Under the pieces are notes generated by a model, which did no database searches, was not told the DNA's origin, and was given only the letters and a program-made list of their open reading frames with translations. Below, piece by piece: positions 8,914 to 18,102 of a stretch of 64,000 bases of DNA. This DNA is from Alcaligenaceae bacterium. GTDB lineage: Bacteria > Pseudomonadota > Gammaproteobacteria > Burkholderiales > Burkholderiaceae_B. A program made the position numbers and the translations under genes. Numbering within the stretch: the stretch's first letter is position 1; every line of letters starts with the position of its first letter. The stretch is from positions 1 through 64,000 of the forward strand of contig JACCER010000016.1 of the NCBI GenBank assembly GCA_013416445.1, given 5' to 3'.

Positions 8914-9750
8914 ATGAGTATTTCCGCATTGAACATCCCACACAAAGGCCCAGCAACACCAAACTACGATATTGCTCACAATATGCACACCGCTGTTACA
9001 CGAAATGACCCTCCCGGCCACTTTCCCGGCGCACAAAGTGTAGGCAGAGCCATACAACTATTAAGTTGTATCGCAAAAACAAACACTATCGGCAGCGGCT
9101 TGAGAGACCTCCAGGAAACAACAGGCCTGGATCGCACTACAGTATGGAGGGTAGTCTCCGCATTATGTCATTCTGGTTTGGTTGAACGCGATACGCGCAC
9201 AGGACTCTTTCATCTTGGGCTTGAAGCCATGGCGTGGGGCTTTTCATCCAGAGAACACGACCCTTTGATCAAACGTTTTAGAGGCATGATGATGTCGCTG
9301 GCCCGTATATCCGGCGACAATGTATTCTTGGTTGTGCGTGCCGGTGATTTCAGCCAATGCCTACACCTAGAGGAAGGCGCCAACAAGATGAGCGCATTTG
9401 CGCTCAACATCGGGCATACAAGATTGCTGGGACTGGGCGTTGGCAGCATTGCGCTGCTAACCAAATACCACAAGCATGAAATTGACGATCACTATAAAAG
9501 AAATAAACGCGAGTACGAAACACATGCCGTTACTTTGCATAAACTGCAAAAATGGGCTGCCCAAACAAGAGCAAATGGCTATTCTTATGTGCGCGCGGCA
9601 AGCATCGCTGGGGTAGGCGTCTGGTTTCCGCTCGGCTCAAGTGCGGATGCCGCAATCAGCATAATTGGTCCACGCTCTCGGCTATCTCGTCCTAGAGGAA
9701 GCGAACTCTCCGAAATGATAAAACAAGAAATATTACGTGTAATAGGGTAA
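8914..9750 (+). CDS. IclR-family transcriptional regulator
   Basis: The 278-residue protein has the IclR layout: a winged helix at about residues 40-100 (SVGRAIQLLSCIA, then LDRTTVWRVVSALCHSGLVERD) and a C-terminal effector-binding domain. It diverges from the Bug-SDR-dehydrogenase operon and is the obvious candidate to control it. Only 18 bp separate the two start codons as drawn, and no ribosome binding site precedes this ATG. A second in-frame ATG at 8983 would leave a more normal promoter gap, and the N-terminal 23 residues are not typical of the family. The true start is therefore uncertain. Confidence 0.8.
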   Translation: MSISALNIPHKGPATPNYDIAHNMHTAVTRNDPPGHFPGAQSVGRAIQLLSCIAKTNTIGSGLRDLQETTGLDRTTVWRVVSALCHSGLVERDTRTGLFHLGLEAMAWGFSSREHDPLIKRFRGMMMSLARISGDNVFLVVRAGDFSQCLHLEEGANKMSAFALNIGHTRLLGLGVGSIALLTKYHKHEIDDHYKRNKREYETHAVTLHKLQKWAAQTRANGYSYVRAASIAGVGVWFPLGSSADAAISIIGPRSRLSRPRGSELSEMIKQEILRVIG

Positions 9751-9784
9751 TTGCCACATCAACCGCCTGAACTTATCAGGGCGC

Positions 9785-10675
9785 CTAGTCGGTCAGAACG
9801 GCTGCGCCCTGGTCCCAGTCTTGTTTGCGCGAAAAATACCGCAATTCCTGCCCTGCTATTATCCCGAATGGCGCCAGCGTGTCGGCCAGCGCAACCGCAT
9901 TCCGGGCCAAAACATCGTCAGTGGGCAAGGAGCCGCGGCTGGCAATCAGCACGCGGTTGCCATTGCGCAGGTTGAAGAAATTACCAAATACGGCCGCATA
10001 GGTAACCGACTCCTGGTCGTACATATGACTGTTGGTAAACGTATTGGCCACCAGTACTCCGTTGGGTGCCAGAATGGCATGCACATGCTGCAGGAATTCC
10101 TGGGTCAGCAGGTGGGCCGGGATGTAGTCAACGTCGAATGCGTCCAGCATCACCATATCGTATTGCCGGCCCTGTTCGTGCGCACGCTCCACAAATGCCC
10201 GGCCATCATCCACAAACACACGCTGCCGCGGGCCTGGTTTATATCCAAAATAGTTTTCAGCCACCCGAACGACTGCCGGATCAATCTCGACGGTATCAAT
10301 CACGGCGTCTGGCAGTATTTTTTCCAGGGCCAACGGTACGGTTGCGCCCCCCAAGCCGATAATCAGCACATTCCTGGGTTCAGGCATGACGAAAAGCGCA
10401 CTGGTCATCATGCGTGTGTACTCAAACACCATTTCGTCTGGCTTTGCCAGGTTGAAACATGTCTGACGCCCGTCGTCTTGGATTTCAGTGAAATTCATGC
10501 AGCGCTGGCCCTGTTCTTCAATGACCAAAACGGGTGCAAATGTTGATGGCTCGGTATGGATGAGTTTTACCCCCGACGCCGAGGACAAAGAGTAAGAAAT
10601 CAATACCGCAGAGCACGCGGCAAGGGCGACCCCTAGCAGGGCTCGGTAGCCAGACCCGCGTTTTGTCAGTGTCAT
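9785..10675 (-). CDS. Spermidine synthase-like protein with N-terminal membrane anchor
   Basis: The 296-residue protein starts with a basic segment and one hydrophobic helix (about residues 12-32), followed by a spermidine synthase/methyltransferase Rossmann domain. IIGLGG (105-110) and VEIDP (129-133) form the nucleotide-binding part, and VFVDDGRAFV and LDAFD follow. Such proteins are often called spermidine synthase-like, but their product is usually untested. The anchor suggests a membrane or periplasm-facing location, unlike cytosolic SpeE. It is convergent with the IclR gene and has no polyamine genes near it. Confidence 0.65.
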   Translation of the reverse strand: MTLTKRGSGYRALLGVALAACSAVLISYSLSSASGVKLIHTEPSTFAPVLVIEEQGQRCMNFTEIQDDGRQTCFNLAKPDEMVFEYTRMMTSALFVMPEPRNVLIIGLGGATVPLALEKILPDAVIDTVEIDPAVVRVAENYFGYKPGPRQRVFVDDGRAFVERAHEQGRQYDMVMLDAFDVDYIPAHLLTQEFLQHVHAILAPNGVLVANTFTNSHMYDQESVTYAAVFGNFFNLRNGNRVLIASRGSLPTDDVLARNAVALADTLAPFGIIAGQELRYFSRKQDWDQGAAVLTD

Positions 10676-10875
10676 ACGATGCCAATCACTGCCAATAGAA
10701 TATAGGGAAGCCTATCGTAGCCCAAAGCGGCAACCCGAACATCGTCCAAATCAGCGTCACAGCCATTGGGTTCATAAGCCGTTGGTGTCGTATTCGACTA
10801 ACACAGGGTGCGCCAGCCCTCTTTGTGCTGACGCGTTATAAAGCGCCACGAACGTAGCGCTTCAGCACATTATGA

Positions 10876-11430
10876 TTAATGGGCTTTCAGACCAGCCTTG
10901 TCGGCGATAATGTCTTTTTGCTCGCCTTTAAGGGCTTGTTGGTCTTTATAGACTTTTTCAGCATCCTTTGACTCTGCTGCCATCCTGCCAGATTTGGTAT
11001 CAGCTTTAAGCGTCTTGTTGTCGGCCTTTAGCTGTTTTTGTTCGCTGCTTAATACCGACTTGTCTTCCTTGATTTGCAACGAACCTCGCTTGTCGGTGGC
11101 AATGTCTTTTTTTTCGCCTTTAATGGCTTGTCGGTCTTCATAGACTTTATCAGCGTCTTTGGACTCCGCTGCCATCCGACCAGATTTGGTGTCGGCCTTG
11201 AGTGTTTTCTGGTCAGCTTTCAGCTGCATGCGCTCAGCGCTTTGTGCCGCCTTGTCGGCCTTCAGTTGCGCCTGATCCTCCTTGATGACGGATGACTGAG
11301 CAATGGCGACGCCTGCACTTAACGTAAAGGCCGTTGCCACGGCGAGCATGCAAGCTCGCTGTAGTGGTTTGATTGGTATGTGTATGTGAGCCCAAATATT
11401 GCGAGGCAGAACGGACGATTCCTTTAGCAT
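10876..11430 (-). CDS. Repetitive, charged periplasmic protein with a tandem 64-residue duplication
   Basis: The 184-residue product has a signal peptide (hydrophobic LAVATAFTLSAGVAIA then Q) and a mature part made almost only of Lys, Asp, Glu, Gln and Ala. Two copies of a 64-residue unit follow each other, each containing LKADTKSGRMAAESKDA. The DNA copies are also similar and offset by 192 bp, so the duplication looks recent. The heptad-like pattern suggests helices or a coiled coil. I start it at 11430, where AAGGAG precedes the ATG; the frame is open to 11550. I do not recognise a family. A periplasmic stress or metal-related role is conceivable but not shown. Confidence 0.65.
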   Translation of the reverse strand: MLKESSVLPRNIWAHIHIPIKPLQRACMLAVATAFTLSAGVAIAQSSVIKEDQAQLKADKAAQSAERMQLKADQKTLKADTKSGRMAAESKDADKVYEDRQAIKGEKKDIATDKRGSLQIKEDKSVLSSEQKQLKADNKTLKADTKSGRMAAESKDAEKVYKDQQALKGEQKDIIADKAGLKAH

Positions 11431-11782
11431 GGTGTTTCTCCTTGAAATGAATGGTGTAAACAACCGCTTGCTAACGCTAAAAACGTTAATCCTCGCAACT
11501 GAGACTGTCAAGAGAGTTGTCGCCAACTGATGTAGCGATTCCAGCATCATCAGGAAGGCAAGAGTCTCGACAAGATGTCTGACTGGAAAGACAAGAGCGG
11601 TTATATTACGGCGTGCATGGGACGTCGAAGCCAGCCAAGATCACCTTCGCGACCTTTCAAACCAAGGCCAACGAAGGCCGTGCCCTAGACGTAGTGACGC
11701 AGTCAGTCGGCTACCCAACGGGTCCCTCAACCTATTCCCATCGATCTGCCGCGGGGTTGACCCGCGCAACAGGAGCCAAACC

Positions 11783-12418
11783 ATGAACTGTTCCAGCACC
11801 GCCGCCCGCCCGTTTTTCGCCCGTGCGTTCTTGTCCATCGTGGCCGCAGGCCTAGTGGCATCGCTGGCCGGCTGTGGCCCCTCATCCGACGCCAAGTCTT
11901 CCTCCACCACCGGCTCTGCCAAGATCGAAACCGTCGAGCAAGGGTTCATCCTCCAGGGCGACGGCCTGACGATCGATGCCACCACGACCGCCGCGCTCCT
12001 GCCAGGCTACTCGCGCCAACCGCTGAGCCTGCGCATCTTGGGAGGCTGGGTGGACCGCACCAAGGCCAAGCGCGCAAACATGGAGACCGACCCGGCGGAA
12101 AAAAAGAAGCTGGCTATGGAAAGTTTCGGCACCCTCACCTTGCAGATCGCCGCCGGCAAGGCCGAGCCGGGAACCTATCAACTGGGCCCCGAAGAGAAAG
12201 ACTCGCAGAGTGGCACCATCGTCATCGGCGAAGCAAAAGAGGCAGGCCTGACCGATGAGTACACGTCGAAGTCAGGCATACTCACAGTCAAGTCGATCAC
12301 CATGAGCGACAAGAAACTGCTTGCAATCGAAGGTACGTTTGATGGCCAATTTGGCAGCAGTGCGGGCGACAGCCGTGCGTTCAGCGGCCAGTTCAAGCTT
12401 TCCCCAAAGAAAAAATGA
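11783..12418 (+). CDS. Hypothetical lipoprotein
   Basis: The 211-residue protein has a lipoprotein signal peptide with lipobox LAGC (Cys31), then a Ser/Thr-rich linker and a beta-rich domain without a motif I recognise. AGGAGCC precedes the ATG. Its codon choice is richer in C-ending codons than that of the genes to the left. It lies alone between a repetitive protein and a transposase remnant next to a tRNA gene, so it may be part of an acquired segment. Residue +2 after the Cys is Pro, which gives no reason to keep it in the inner membrane, so an outer-membrane location is likely. Confidence 0.65.
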   Translation: MNCSSTAARPFFARAFLSIVAAGLVASLAGCGPSSDAKSSSTTGSAKIETVEQGFILQGDGLTIDATTTAALLPGYSRQPLSLRILGGWVDRTKAKRANMETDPAEKKKLAMESFGTLTLQIAAGKAEPGTYQLGPEEKDSQSGTIVIGEAKEAGLTDEYTSKSGILTVKSITMSDKKLLAIEGTFDGQFGSSAGDSRAFSGQFKLSPKKK

Positions 12419-12527
12419 AAATCAAGAGCGCCGGTTTTGTAGACTACTGTACGGTATGGATTGCCTGACGCATCCAACAGACGCCTTGCCTCAGGTTTTT
12501 TCAGAAAAGCCAGGCGCGCAAATTATT

Positions 12528-12664
12528 TTTCTATCGCGATCGGTGTGTCGTGGCTGGAGCCGATTGTGGGGATGTGGTGCTTCTCTAAATCCAACGGGAT
12601 CACGGAAGGCTTCCATACTAAAATGGAAATGCTCTCACGCCGTGCGTATGGCTTTAGGAATTTT
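12528..12664 (+). pseudogene. Remnant of a transposase C-terminus (ISL3-like)
   Basis: One frame encodes SNGITEGFHTKMEMLSRR and then AYGFRNF, a block I recognise as the conserved end of ISL3-type DDE transposases, preceded by WLEPIVGMW. The family normally continues with about ten more residues (NYRLRV-like). Here the match stops at codon 12662-12664, whose last base is already the first base of the encoded CCA complement of tRNA-Val. No start or catalytic region remains. It is a dead fragment. Confidence 0.65.
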
Positions 12665-12738
12665 GGTGGGCGGTACAAGGTTCGAACTTGTGACTTCCAC
12701 CGTGTGAAGGTGGCACTCTACCACTGAGTTAACCGCCC
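12664..12738 (-). tRNA. tRNA-Val(CAC)
   Basis: The reverse strand folds into a complete cloverleaf: acceptor [15 protein letters not shown] stem ACTC/GAGT, anticodon stem CCACC/GGTGG with loop TTCACAC (anticodon CAC, codon GUG), T stem ACAAG/CTTGT with loop TTCGAAC, discriminator A and encoded CCA. It lies downstream of dnaQ; in E. coli a tRNA gene occupies the same place. Confidence 0.95.
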
Positions 12739-13010
12739 GAAGCCTGGCTGTTTAAGCTGGTCTTTGGAATGCAGGCCCGAAGTATACAACAAGCTTGTGC
12801 CACTACAGGCCCAGTAACGCATTTTTCAGGCGAACTTTTTGGCAACCAGGCGCATACGCAACGGCAAGTATGTACAAAAATTTGCTGACTATAAGCAGCC
12901 TTGCAGCCAGCACTTTCCTCGAAGCTGGCCGTCAGTATGGCCGGAAACTAGTTTAAACATAAAGTAATTCAATGCGAACGAAATACGAAGATCGCAATTG
13001 AGTGCTAAAT

Positions 13011-13718
13011 TTACTGCCCTACCGAACGCCATAAACTAGGCTTCCCAGCCGCTTTATCCAGCCCGGCCAGATACTCCTCGTGTTGCTGCAGCTCTTCTGC
13101 ACTGGCGGCCAGCACCTGCAGCGTAGTCGCGTCGAAGCGTTCCAGCTTCACGCCATTGGCGTCCATGCCGCTGTCGTCTTCAAAATCCATCAGCAAGGCG
13201 TCTTGGCCACGCGTCATGGCTATCCAGACATCAGCCAGCAATTCCGAGTCGAGCAAGGCGCCGTGCAGGGTGCGATGCGCGTTTGAAATGCCATAGCGGT
13301 CGCACAAGGCGTCAAGCGAATTGCGCTTGCCGGGGTGCAGTTCGCGGGCATACAGCAGGGAATCGGTAACCTTGGCGCATAGCTCCTCGAACGGCGGCAG
13401 GCCTACGCGGGTCAGTTCGGCGGTCAGGAATTTGGTGTCGAACGCAGCATTATGGATAATGACTTCGGCGTCTTTTACGTAGTCCACCAGTTGCTGGGCC
13501 ACCTCTTCGAAACGCGGGTGACCAGACAGGAAATCAGTAGTTAGCCCGTGTATGGCCAGGGCTTCGGGGTCGCTGTCGCGGTCGGGATTCAAATACAAAT
13601 GCAAGTGCCGGCCGGTAAGCGTGCGGTTAACCATTTCCACGCACGCAAGTTCAACCACTCTGTGCCCGCGTGCGGGGTCCAGTCCGGTGGTTTCCGTATC
13701 AAGCATAATTTGACGCAT
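13011..13718 (-). CDS. dnaQ: DNA polymerase III epsilon subunit (3'-5' proofreading exonuclease)
   Basis: The 235-residue protein has the three exonuclease motifs of the DEDDh group: Asp7 and Glu9 in LDTETTG, Asp94 in HNAAFD, and His152 with Asp157 in HGALLDSE. The C-terminal part, about residues 180-235, corresponds to the segment that binds the alpha subunit. It removes mismatched bases during replication. In many proteobacteria dnaQ adjoins rnhA; here an RND efflux operon and a REP copy lie between them. The length is normal for the family. Confidence 0.95.
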   Translation of the reverse strand: MRQIMLDTETTGLDPARGHRVVELACVEMVNRTLTGRHLHLYLNPDRDSDPEALAIHGLTTDFLSGHPRFEEVAQQLVDYVKDAEVIIHNAAFDTKFLTAELTRVGLPPFEELCAKVTDSLLYARELHPGKRNSLDALCDRYGISNAHRTLHGALLDSELLADVWIAMTRGQDALLMDFEDDSGMDANGVKLERFDATTLQVLAASAEELQQHEEYLAGLDKAAGKPSLWRSVGQ

Positions 13719-13810
13719 AGGTATCCTGTGTTTCTACAGCAAGTCATCTTTGGCAGGTATCCTCCAAGAAGCGCCGTTTTTATTGCGTGGCGTTTCTTTG
13801 GGGGCCTTGG

Positions 13811-13846
13811 GTGCCGGATTACGCGCTTCGCGCTAATCCGACCTAC
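13811..13846 (+). repeat. REP-like palindromic element
   Basis: GTGCCGGATTACGCGC, TTCG, then CGCTAATCCGACCTAC forms a perfect-looking hairpin. It lies between the efflux pump gene end and dnaQ. Confidence 0.85.
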
Positions 13847-13851
13847 GAATG

Positions 13852-16800
13852 TTAATCAAGCGCCAGGGGCAGTTCGCCGCTTTCTTGCACGGCTGGCACT
13901 TTGCTTTTACGGGCTATAAGCGTATAGGCCACTGGCACGACAAACAGCGTAAGTATGGTGCCCAAGCTTAAACCGCCCACCAGAACCCACCCTATTTGCT
14001 GGCGGGACTCGGCCCCTGCGCCGGTGGCATAGGCCAGCGGCATGACGCCCAGCACCATGGCGCCCGTAGTCATTAGTATAGGACGCAAGCGCAATACACT
14101 GGCTTCGGTGACCGCTTCAAATATGTCCATGCCTTCATCACGCAACTGCGTGGCAAACTCAACGATAAGAATACCGTGCTTGGTGATCAGGCCAACCAGA
14201 GTGATAAGACCGATCTGGCTATAAATGGACAAGGTTCCGCCCGACAACCATAAGGCCAGCAAGGCGCCGGTCATGGACAAGGGTACGGAAAACATAATAA
14301 TCAGGGGGTTGCGCCAGCTTTCAAACTGGGCGGCAAGCACCAGGTAGATAAAGGCCAGCGCCATCAGGAACACCAGATAAATGCTGCCCGATGAATCGCG
14401 GAATTCACGCGACTGGCCATCAAGGTCAGTTTGCACTGTGTGCGGCAGGGTGTCGCGCGCAACCTGGTTCATGTGATCCAGCACTTCACCCAGCGCATAG
14501 CCGGGGGCAATTGAGGCCTGCACCTTCACGGCTCGCAGACGGTTGAAGTGGTTCAGCGACTGGGGCGATACACTTTCAGATACGGTCACGAAATTCGACA
14601 TCTGCACCATGCTGCCCTGCCTGGTGCGCAAGTAGATATCTGAAATATCGGCCGGATCGGCGCGGTCTTGCTTTTTCACCTGAACAATAACGTCGTATTG
14701 TTCGCCACTGTCCTGGAAGCGCGTAACCTGCCGCCCCCCCAACATGGATTCCAGCGTGCGCCCCACGTTGCCCACGTCTATACCCACATCAGCCAGCTTG
14801 TCGCGATTGACCACGACCCGCAATTCCGGGGTATTCAGGCGCAAGTCGGTGTCGATATTCTGCAAGCCTGGGTAGCCGCGCAACAGCTCGACGAAACCAT
14901 CGACCAGCTTGGCCATTTCAGGATAAGTGGCCTGGCTCATGATGACGAAATCGATGGGCTTGGAGGTAGCCCGTTCGCCCAGCGAGGGCGGGTTGGTGGG
15001 AAATGCACGCACACCAGGCAACGCGGCAAACTTGGGCTGCAATGCGGTGGCAATGCTTTGTTGCGACTGATTTCGTTCGCTCCAGGGCTTGAGCCGCAAA
15101 ATGGCAAAAGAGTCGGTAACGGTGGGGAAACCGATTATTGTCTGGTGCCCGCTGGCTTCTGGGATGTTGTCGTAGAAGCCTTCTATTTTCTTTACGCTTT
15201 GCAGGGTGTAGTCCAGCGTCGAGCCCTCCGGGCCGCTGACTACGCCAAACACCACGCCACGGTCTTCAATGGGCGCCAGTTCGCTTTTTACGGTTTTGAA
15301 CAGCACCACGCTGCCCGCAGCTACCGCCAACCCCAGCAGCAGCACGATCAGCCGGTGGCGAAAAGCCCTTGCCAGGCCACTGCGATAGCGGTTGGTCAGC
15401 CCCACCAGCAGGTTTTCAATAAAGGTATAAATGCGCCCATGCCCGGTTTGATGCCGCAACAAGGTAGAGCACATCATGGGGGTAAGCGTGAGCGCCACAA
15501 AACCCGACACCAGCACAGCGCCGGCCAGGGCCAGGGCAAATTCAATAAACAGGCGACCAGTGCGCCCGGTGGCAAACGCCAAAGGCGCATAGACGGCAAC
15601 CAGGGTAAGCGTCATGGCCACCACGGCAAAGCCGATTTCCTTGGCGCCCAGAAAGGCCGCCTCTAGCCGGGTCTTGCCCTCTTCCATGTGCCGGAAGATG
15701 TTTTCCAGCACGACGATGGCGTCGTCCACCACCAGGCCGATGGCCAGCACCATTGCCAGCAGCGTCAGCGTATTGATGGAAAAACCAAAGAAGTACATGA
15801 TCCCGCATGCGCCGATAAGCGATACCGGGATGGTCACAATAGGAATCAGGCTGGCCCGCAGGTTGCGCAAGAAAAAGAAAATAACCAGCACCACCAGCAA
15901 GATGGCTTCGCCCACCGTCTTGTAAACAGAATTGATCGATTGCTGAATGAATACCGAGCTATCGTAGGCAATATTCAGCTTCATGCCGGCTGGCAGATTT
16001 TCGTTGATCAGGGCAACTTCTTTGTGGGTTTCCCGCGATAAATCCAGCGGATTGGCCGTAGACTGCTTGGTAATCCCTATGCTCAGGCTGGGTTGGCCGT
16101 TAAAGCGCGCCAGCACGCGATCATCGGCAGCGCCTATTTGCACATCGGCCACATCGCTCAGGCGTACCGGATACCCATTCACGTTAGCAACAATAACCTG
16201 GTTGAACTGCTCGGTGGTTTGCAGATCGGTGGACGACACCACCGAAAATTCACGATCGCGGGATTCAATACGCCCTGCCGGTATCAGTACGTTCTGCTGA
16301 CGCAAGGCGGCTTCGACATCTTGCACGGTCAGGCCGTAGGCGCCCAGTTTGGCGCGATCCACATAAATGCGCATGGACGGCAGACGTTCGCCGAACACGC
16401 GCACCTCGGCCGCCCCCGGCAGTACCGATAAACGCGTCTTGACATAGCGGTTGATGTAGTCTGACGCCTGCAACGGAGTGTAGTCACCCGCTGTAATGCC
16501 AATGTAAATGATAGGCGTGGAATCGGCCTCGACCTTGCTGATGATGGGTTCGTCGATTTCATCCGGCAAGTAACGGCGTGCGCGCGATACCTTGTCGCGT
16601 ACTTCCGCCGCCGCGGCATCTGGATTGCGCGACAAATTGAACTTGATGTTGATCAGGCTGCGTTCGGACCGGCTGCGCGAGGTCATGACGTCAACCCCTT
16701 CTATACCTGCCAACTGGTCTTCAAGCGGCTTGGTCACCTGTGACTCGACCACCTCGGGCGATGCGCCTTTATAAACAGTTACCACCGAAACGACGGGCTC

Positions 16801-16923
16801 ATCGATGGCCGGATACTCGCGCACCGTAAGGCGCTGATAGGAAATCAGGCCCACCAGCACAATAATCAGTGACAACACTGTGGCAAATACGGGGCGCTTG
16901 ATACAAACGTCTGATAACAGCAT
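13852..16923 (-). CDS. RND multidrug efflux pump, inner-membrane permease (HAE1 type)
   Basis: The 1023-residue protein has the full RND architecture: an N-terminal helix, a large periplasmic loop, helices 2-6, a second loop and a C-terminal helix bundle. The paired Asp400-Asp401 in GLVVDDAIVVLENI on the fourth helix are the proton-relay residues of hydrophobe/amphiphile exporters. It follows its adaptor gene by 13 bp with an ACGGAGTT site. No outer-membrane channel gene is in the operon, so it must share a TolC/OprM-like partner encoded elsewhere. The substrate range cannot be read from the sequence. Confidence 0.93.
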   Translation of the reverse strand: MLLSDVCIKRPVFATVLSLIIVLVGLISYQRLTVREYPAIDEPVVSVVTVYKGASPEVVESQVTKPLEDQLAGIEGVDVMTSRSRSERSLINIKFNLSRNPDAAAAEVRDKVSRARRYLPDEIDEPIISKVEADSTPIIYIGITAGDYTPLQASDYINRYVKTRLSVLPGAAEVRVFGERLPSMRIYVDRAKLGAYGLTVQDVEAALRQQNVLIPAGRIESRDREFSVVSSTDLQTTEQFNQVIVANVNGYPVRLSDVADVQIGAADDRVLARFNGQPSLSIGITKQSTANPLDLSRETHKEVALINENLPAGMKLNIAYDSSVFIQQSINSVYKTVGEAILLVVLVIFFFLRNLRASLIPIVTIPVSLIGACGIMYFFGFSINTLTLLAMVLAIGLVVDDAIVVLENIFRHMEEGKTRLEAAFLGAKEIGFAVVAMTLTLVAVYAPLAFATGRTGRLFIEFALALAGAVLVSGFVALTLTPMMCSTLLRHQTGHGRIYTFIENLLVGLTNRYRSGLARAFRHRLIVLLLGLAVAAGSVVLFKTVKSELAPIEDRGVVFGVVSGPEGSTLDYTLQSVKKIEGFYDNIPEASGHQTIIGFPTVTDSFAILRLKPWSERNQSQQSIATALQPKFAALPGVRAFPTNPPSLGERATSKPIDFVIMSQATYPEMAKLVDGFVELLRGYPGLQNIDTDLRLNTPELRVVVNRDKLADVGIDVGNVGRTLESMLGGRQVTRFQDSGEQYDVIVQVKKQDRADPADISDIYLRTRQGSMVQMSNFVTVSESVSPQSLNHFNRLRAVKVQASIAPGYALGEVLDHMNQVARDTLPHTVQTDLDGQSREFRDSSGSIYLVFLMALAFIYLVLAAQFESWRNPLIIMFSVPLSMTGALLALWLSGGTLSIYSQIGLITLVGLITKHGILIVEFATQLRDEGMDIFEAVTEASVLRLRPILMTTGAMVLGVMPLAYATGAGAESRQQIGWVLVGGLSLGTILTLFVVPVAYTLIARKSKVPAVQESGELPLALD

Positions 16924-16936
16924 GGAACTCCGTGCC

Positions 16937-18040
16937 TCAGGAAGCCGCTGGCTTTACGGCCGCCGGCAAAACGTGAACGGCAACGCCGTCGGATACTTTC
17001 TGCAAGCCTGAAACCACGATTTGGTCCCCTTCGAGCAGACCACTAAGGATTTCCACATGGCCACCCCGGCGCTGCCCTACGCCAACCGCAACACGTTCAA
17101 CTATCCCCTGCGCAACCTTAAACACGTATTGCGATTCGCCTGATGGCGCCAGCGCCGCCTCGGGCACGACCAAAGCCTGGTCATCGGCAAACTGCAACTG
17201 GACCCGGGCGAACATGCCTGGACGCAAGGCGCCATCGGCATTGGATACGTCGGCGCGCAATAACAGCGAACGCCCACCCACATCGACCAGCGGGCTGACC
17301 GCGCCTACCACCCCTTCACGGGTCTGACCTGGCAAGGCATCGAAACGCAAAGCCAGCTTGATGCCTTCGTGCGCCTGATTCAGGAATTGCTCGGGAACAC
17401 GGAAATCGACGCTGAGCGGGTCGATGGATTCAATGGGCACCAGGTCTATGCCTGGGCTGACATAATCGCCTATGGACACATTGCGCAAGCCAACCAGGCC
17501 ATCAAAGGGCGCCCTGATGGCGGTTTTATCAAGATGTGCCTGGGCCAGGGCCACAGCGGCCTGCTGCACCTGCAACTGGCTGGCAGCCTCGTCGCGGGCC
17601 TGCTTGCTGATAAAACCCTGTTTGCTTAGTTCGAGCGCGCGCCGGTGCTGGCTGTTGGCCAGGCTTAAATTGGCCTGCGCCTGCTGCAATTGCGCCTTGA
17701 CCACGCTGTCGTCCAGGCGTACTAGCACCTGATTTTTGCTGACCTTGCCGCCCTCGTTGAAGTTGATTTCGGCAATACGGCCGGTGACTTCAGGGCGCAG
17801 CATGACCGAATCCTGGGAGCGTAAACTGCCCACCGCCGAGACACCACGCGCCCACGACATGCGTACAACCTGTGCGGTTTCGACATTAATCTTTTTTACT
17901 GCCCCCGCTGGCGCGGCTGCGGGCGTAACAACGGGCGGGGCCTGTTGCGCATTGCGTTTCGCCAGCCACTGCGCGCCACCTGCACCCACAGCCACGCCTA
18001 CGACCAGGATCAGCACAACTCTTAGTGTGGAATTTTTCAT
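16937..18040 (-). CDS. RND efflux periplasmic adaptor (membrane fusion protein)
   Basis: The 367-residue protein has an N-terminal anchor helix (residues 7-25), then the biotinyl-lipoyl-like halves around VTGRIAEINFNEGGKVSKNQ and IRAPFDGLVGLRNVSIGDYV, an alpha-hairpin of about 70 residues between them, and beta-barrel and membrane-proximal domains. It links the RND pump downstream to an outer-membrane channel. The two genes form a leftward operon placed between rnhA and dnaQ. No regulator gene is attached. Confidence 0.92.
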   Translation of the reverse strand: MKNSTLRVVLILVVGVAVGAGGAQWLAKRNAQQAPPVVTPAAAPAGAVKKINVETAQVVRMSWARGVSAVGSLRSQDSVMLRPEVTGRIAEINFNEGGKVSKNQVLVRLDDSVVKAQLQQAQANLSLANSQHRRALELSKQGFISKQARDEAASQLQVQQAAVALAQAHLDKTAIRAPFDGLVGLRNVSIGDYVSPGIDLVPIESIDPLSVDFRVPEQFLNQAHEGIKLALRFDALPGQTREGVVGAVSPLVDVGGRSLLLRADVSNADGALRPGMFARVQLQFADDQALVVPEAALAPSGESQYVFKVAQGIVERVAVGVGQRRGGHVEILSGLLEGDQIVVSGLQKVSDGVAVHVLPAAVKPAAS

Positions 18041-18102
18041 CTACTTGTTAACTGTTAACGGGTTATATCGACACAATTTGTGACTGTAGCATTGAGCACG
18101 AG

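Noticed and set aside
9821-10546. 241-codon open frame on the + strand
   Set aside because: It is the antisense of the spermidine synthase-like gene and carries no recognisable domain.
14668-15666. 332-codon open frame on the + strand
   Set aside because: It lies fully inside the RND pump gene on the other strand, which has a complete family match; the frame has no protein-like motif.
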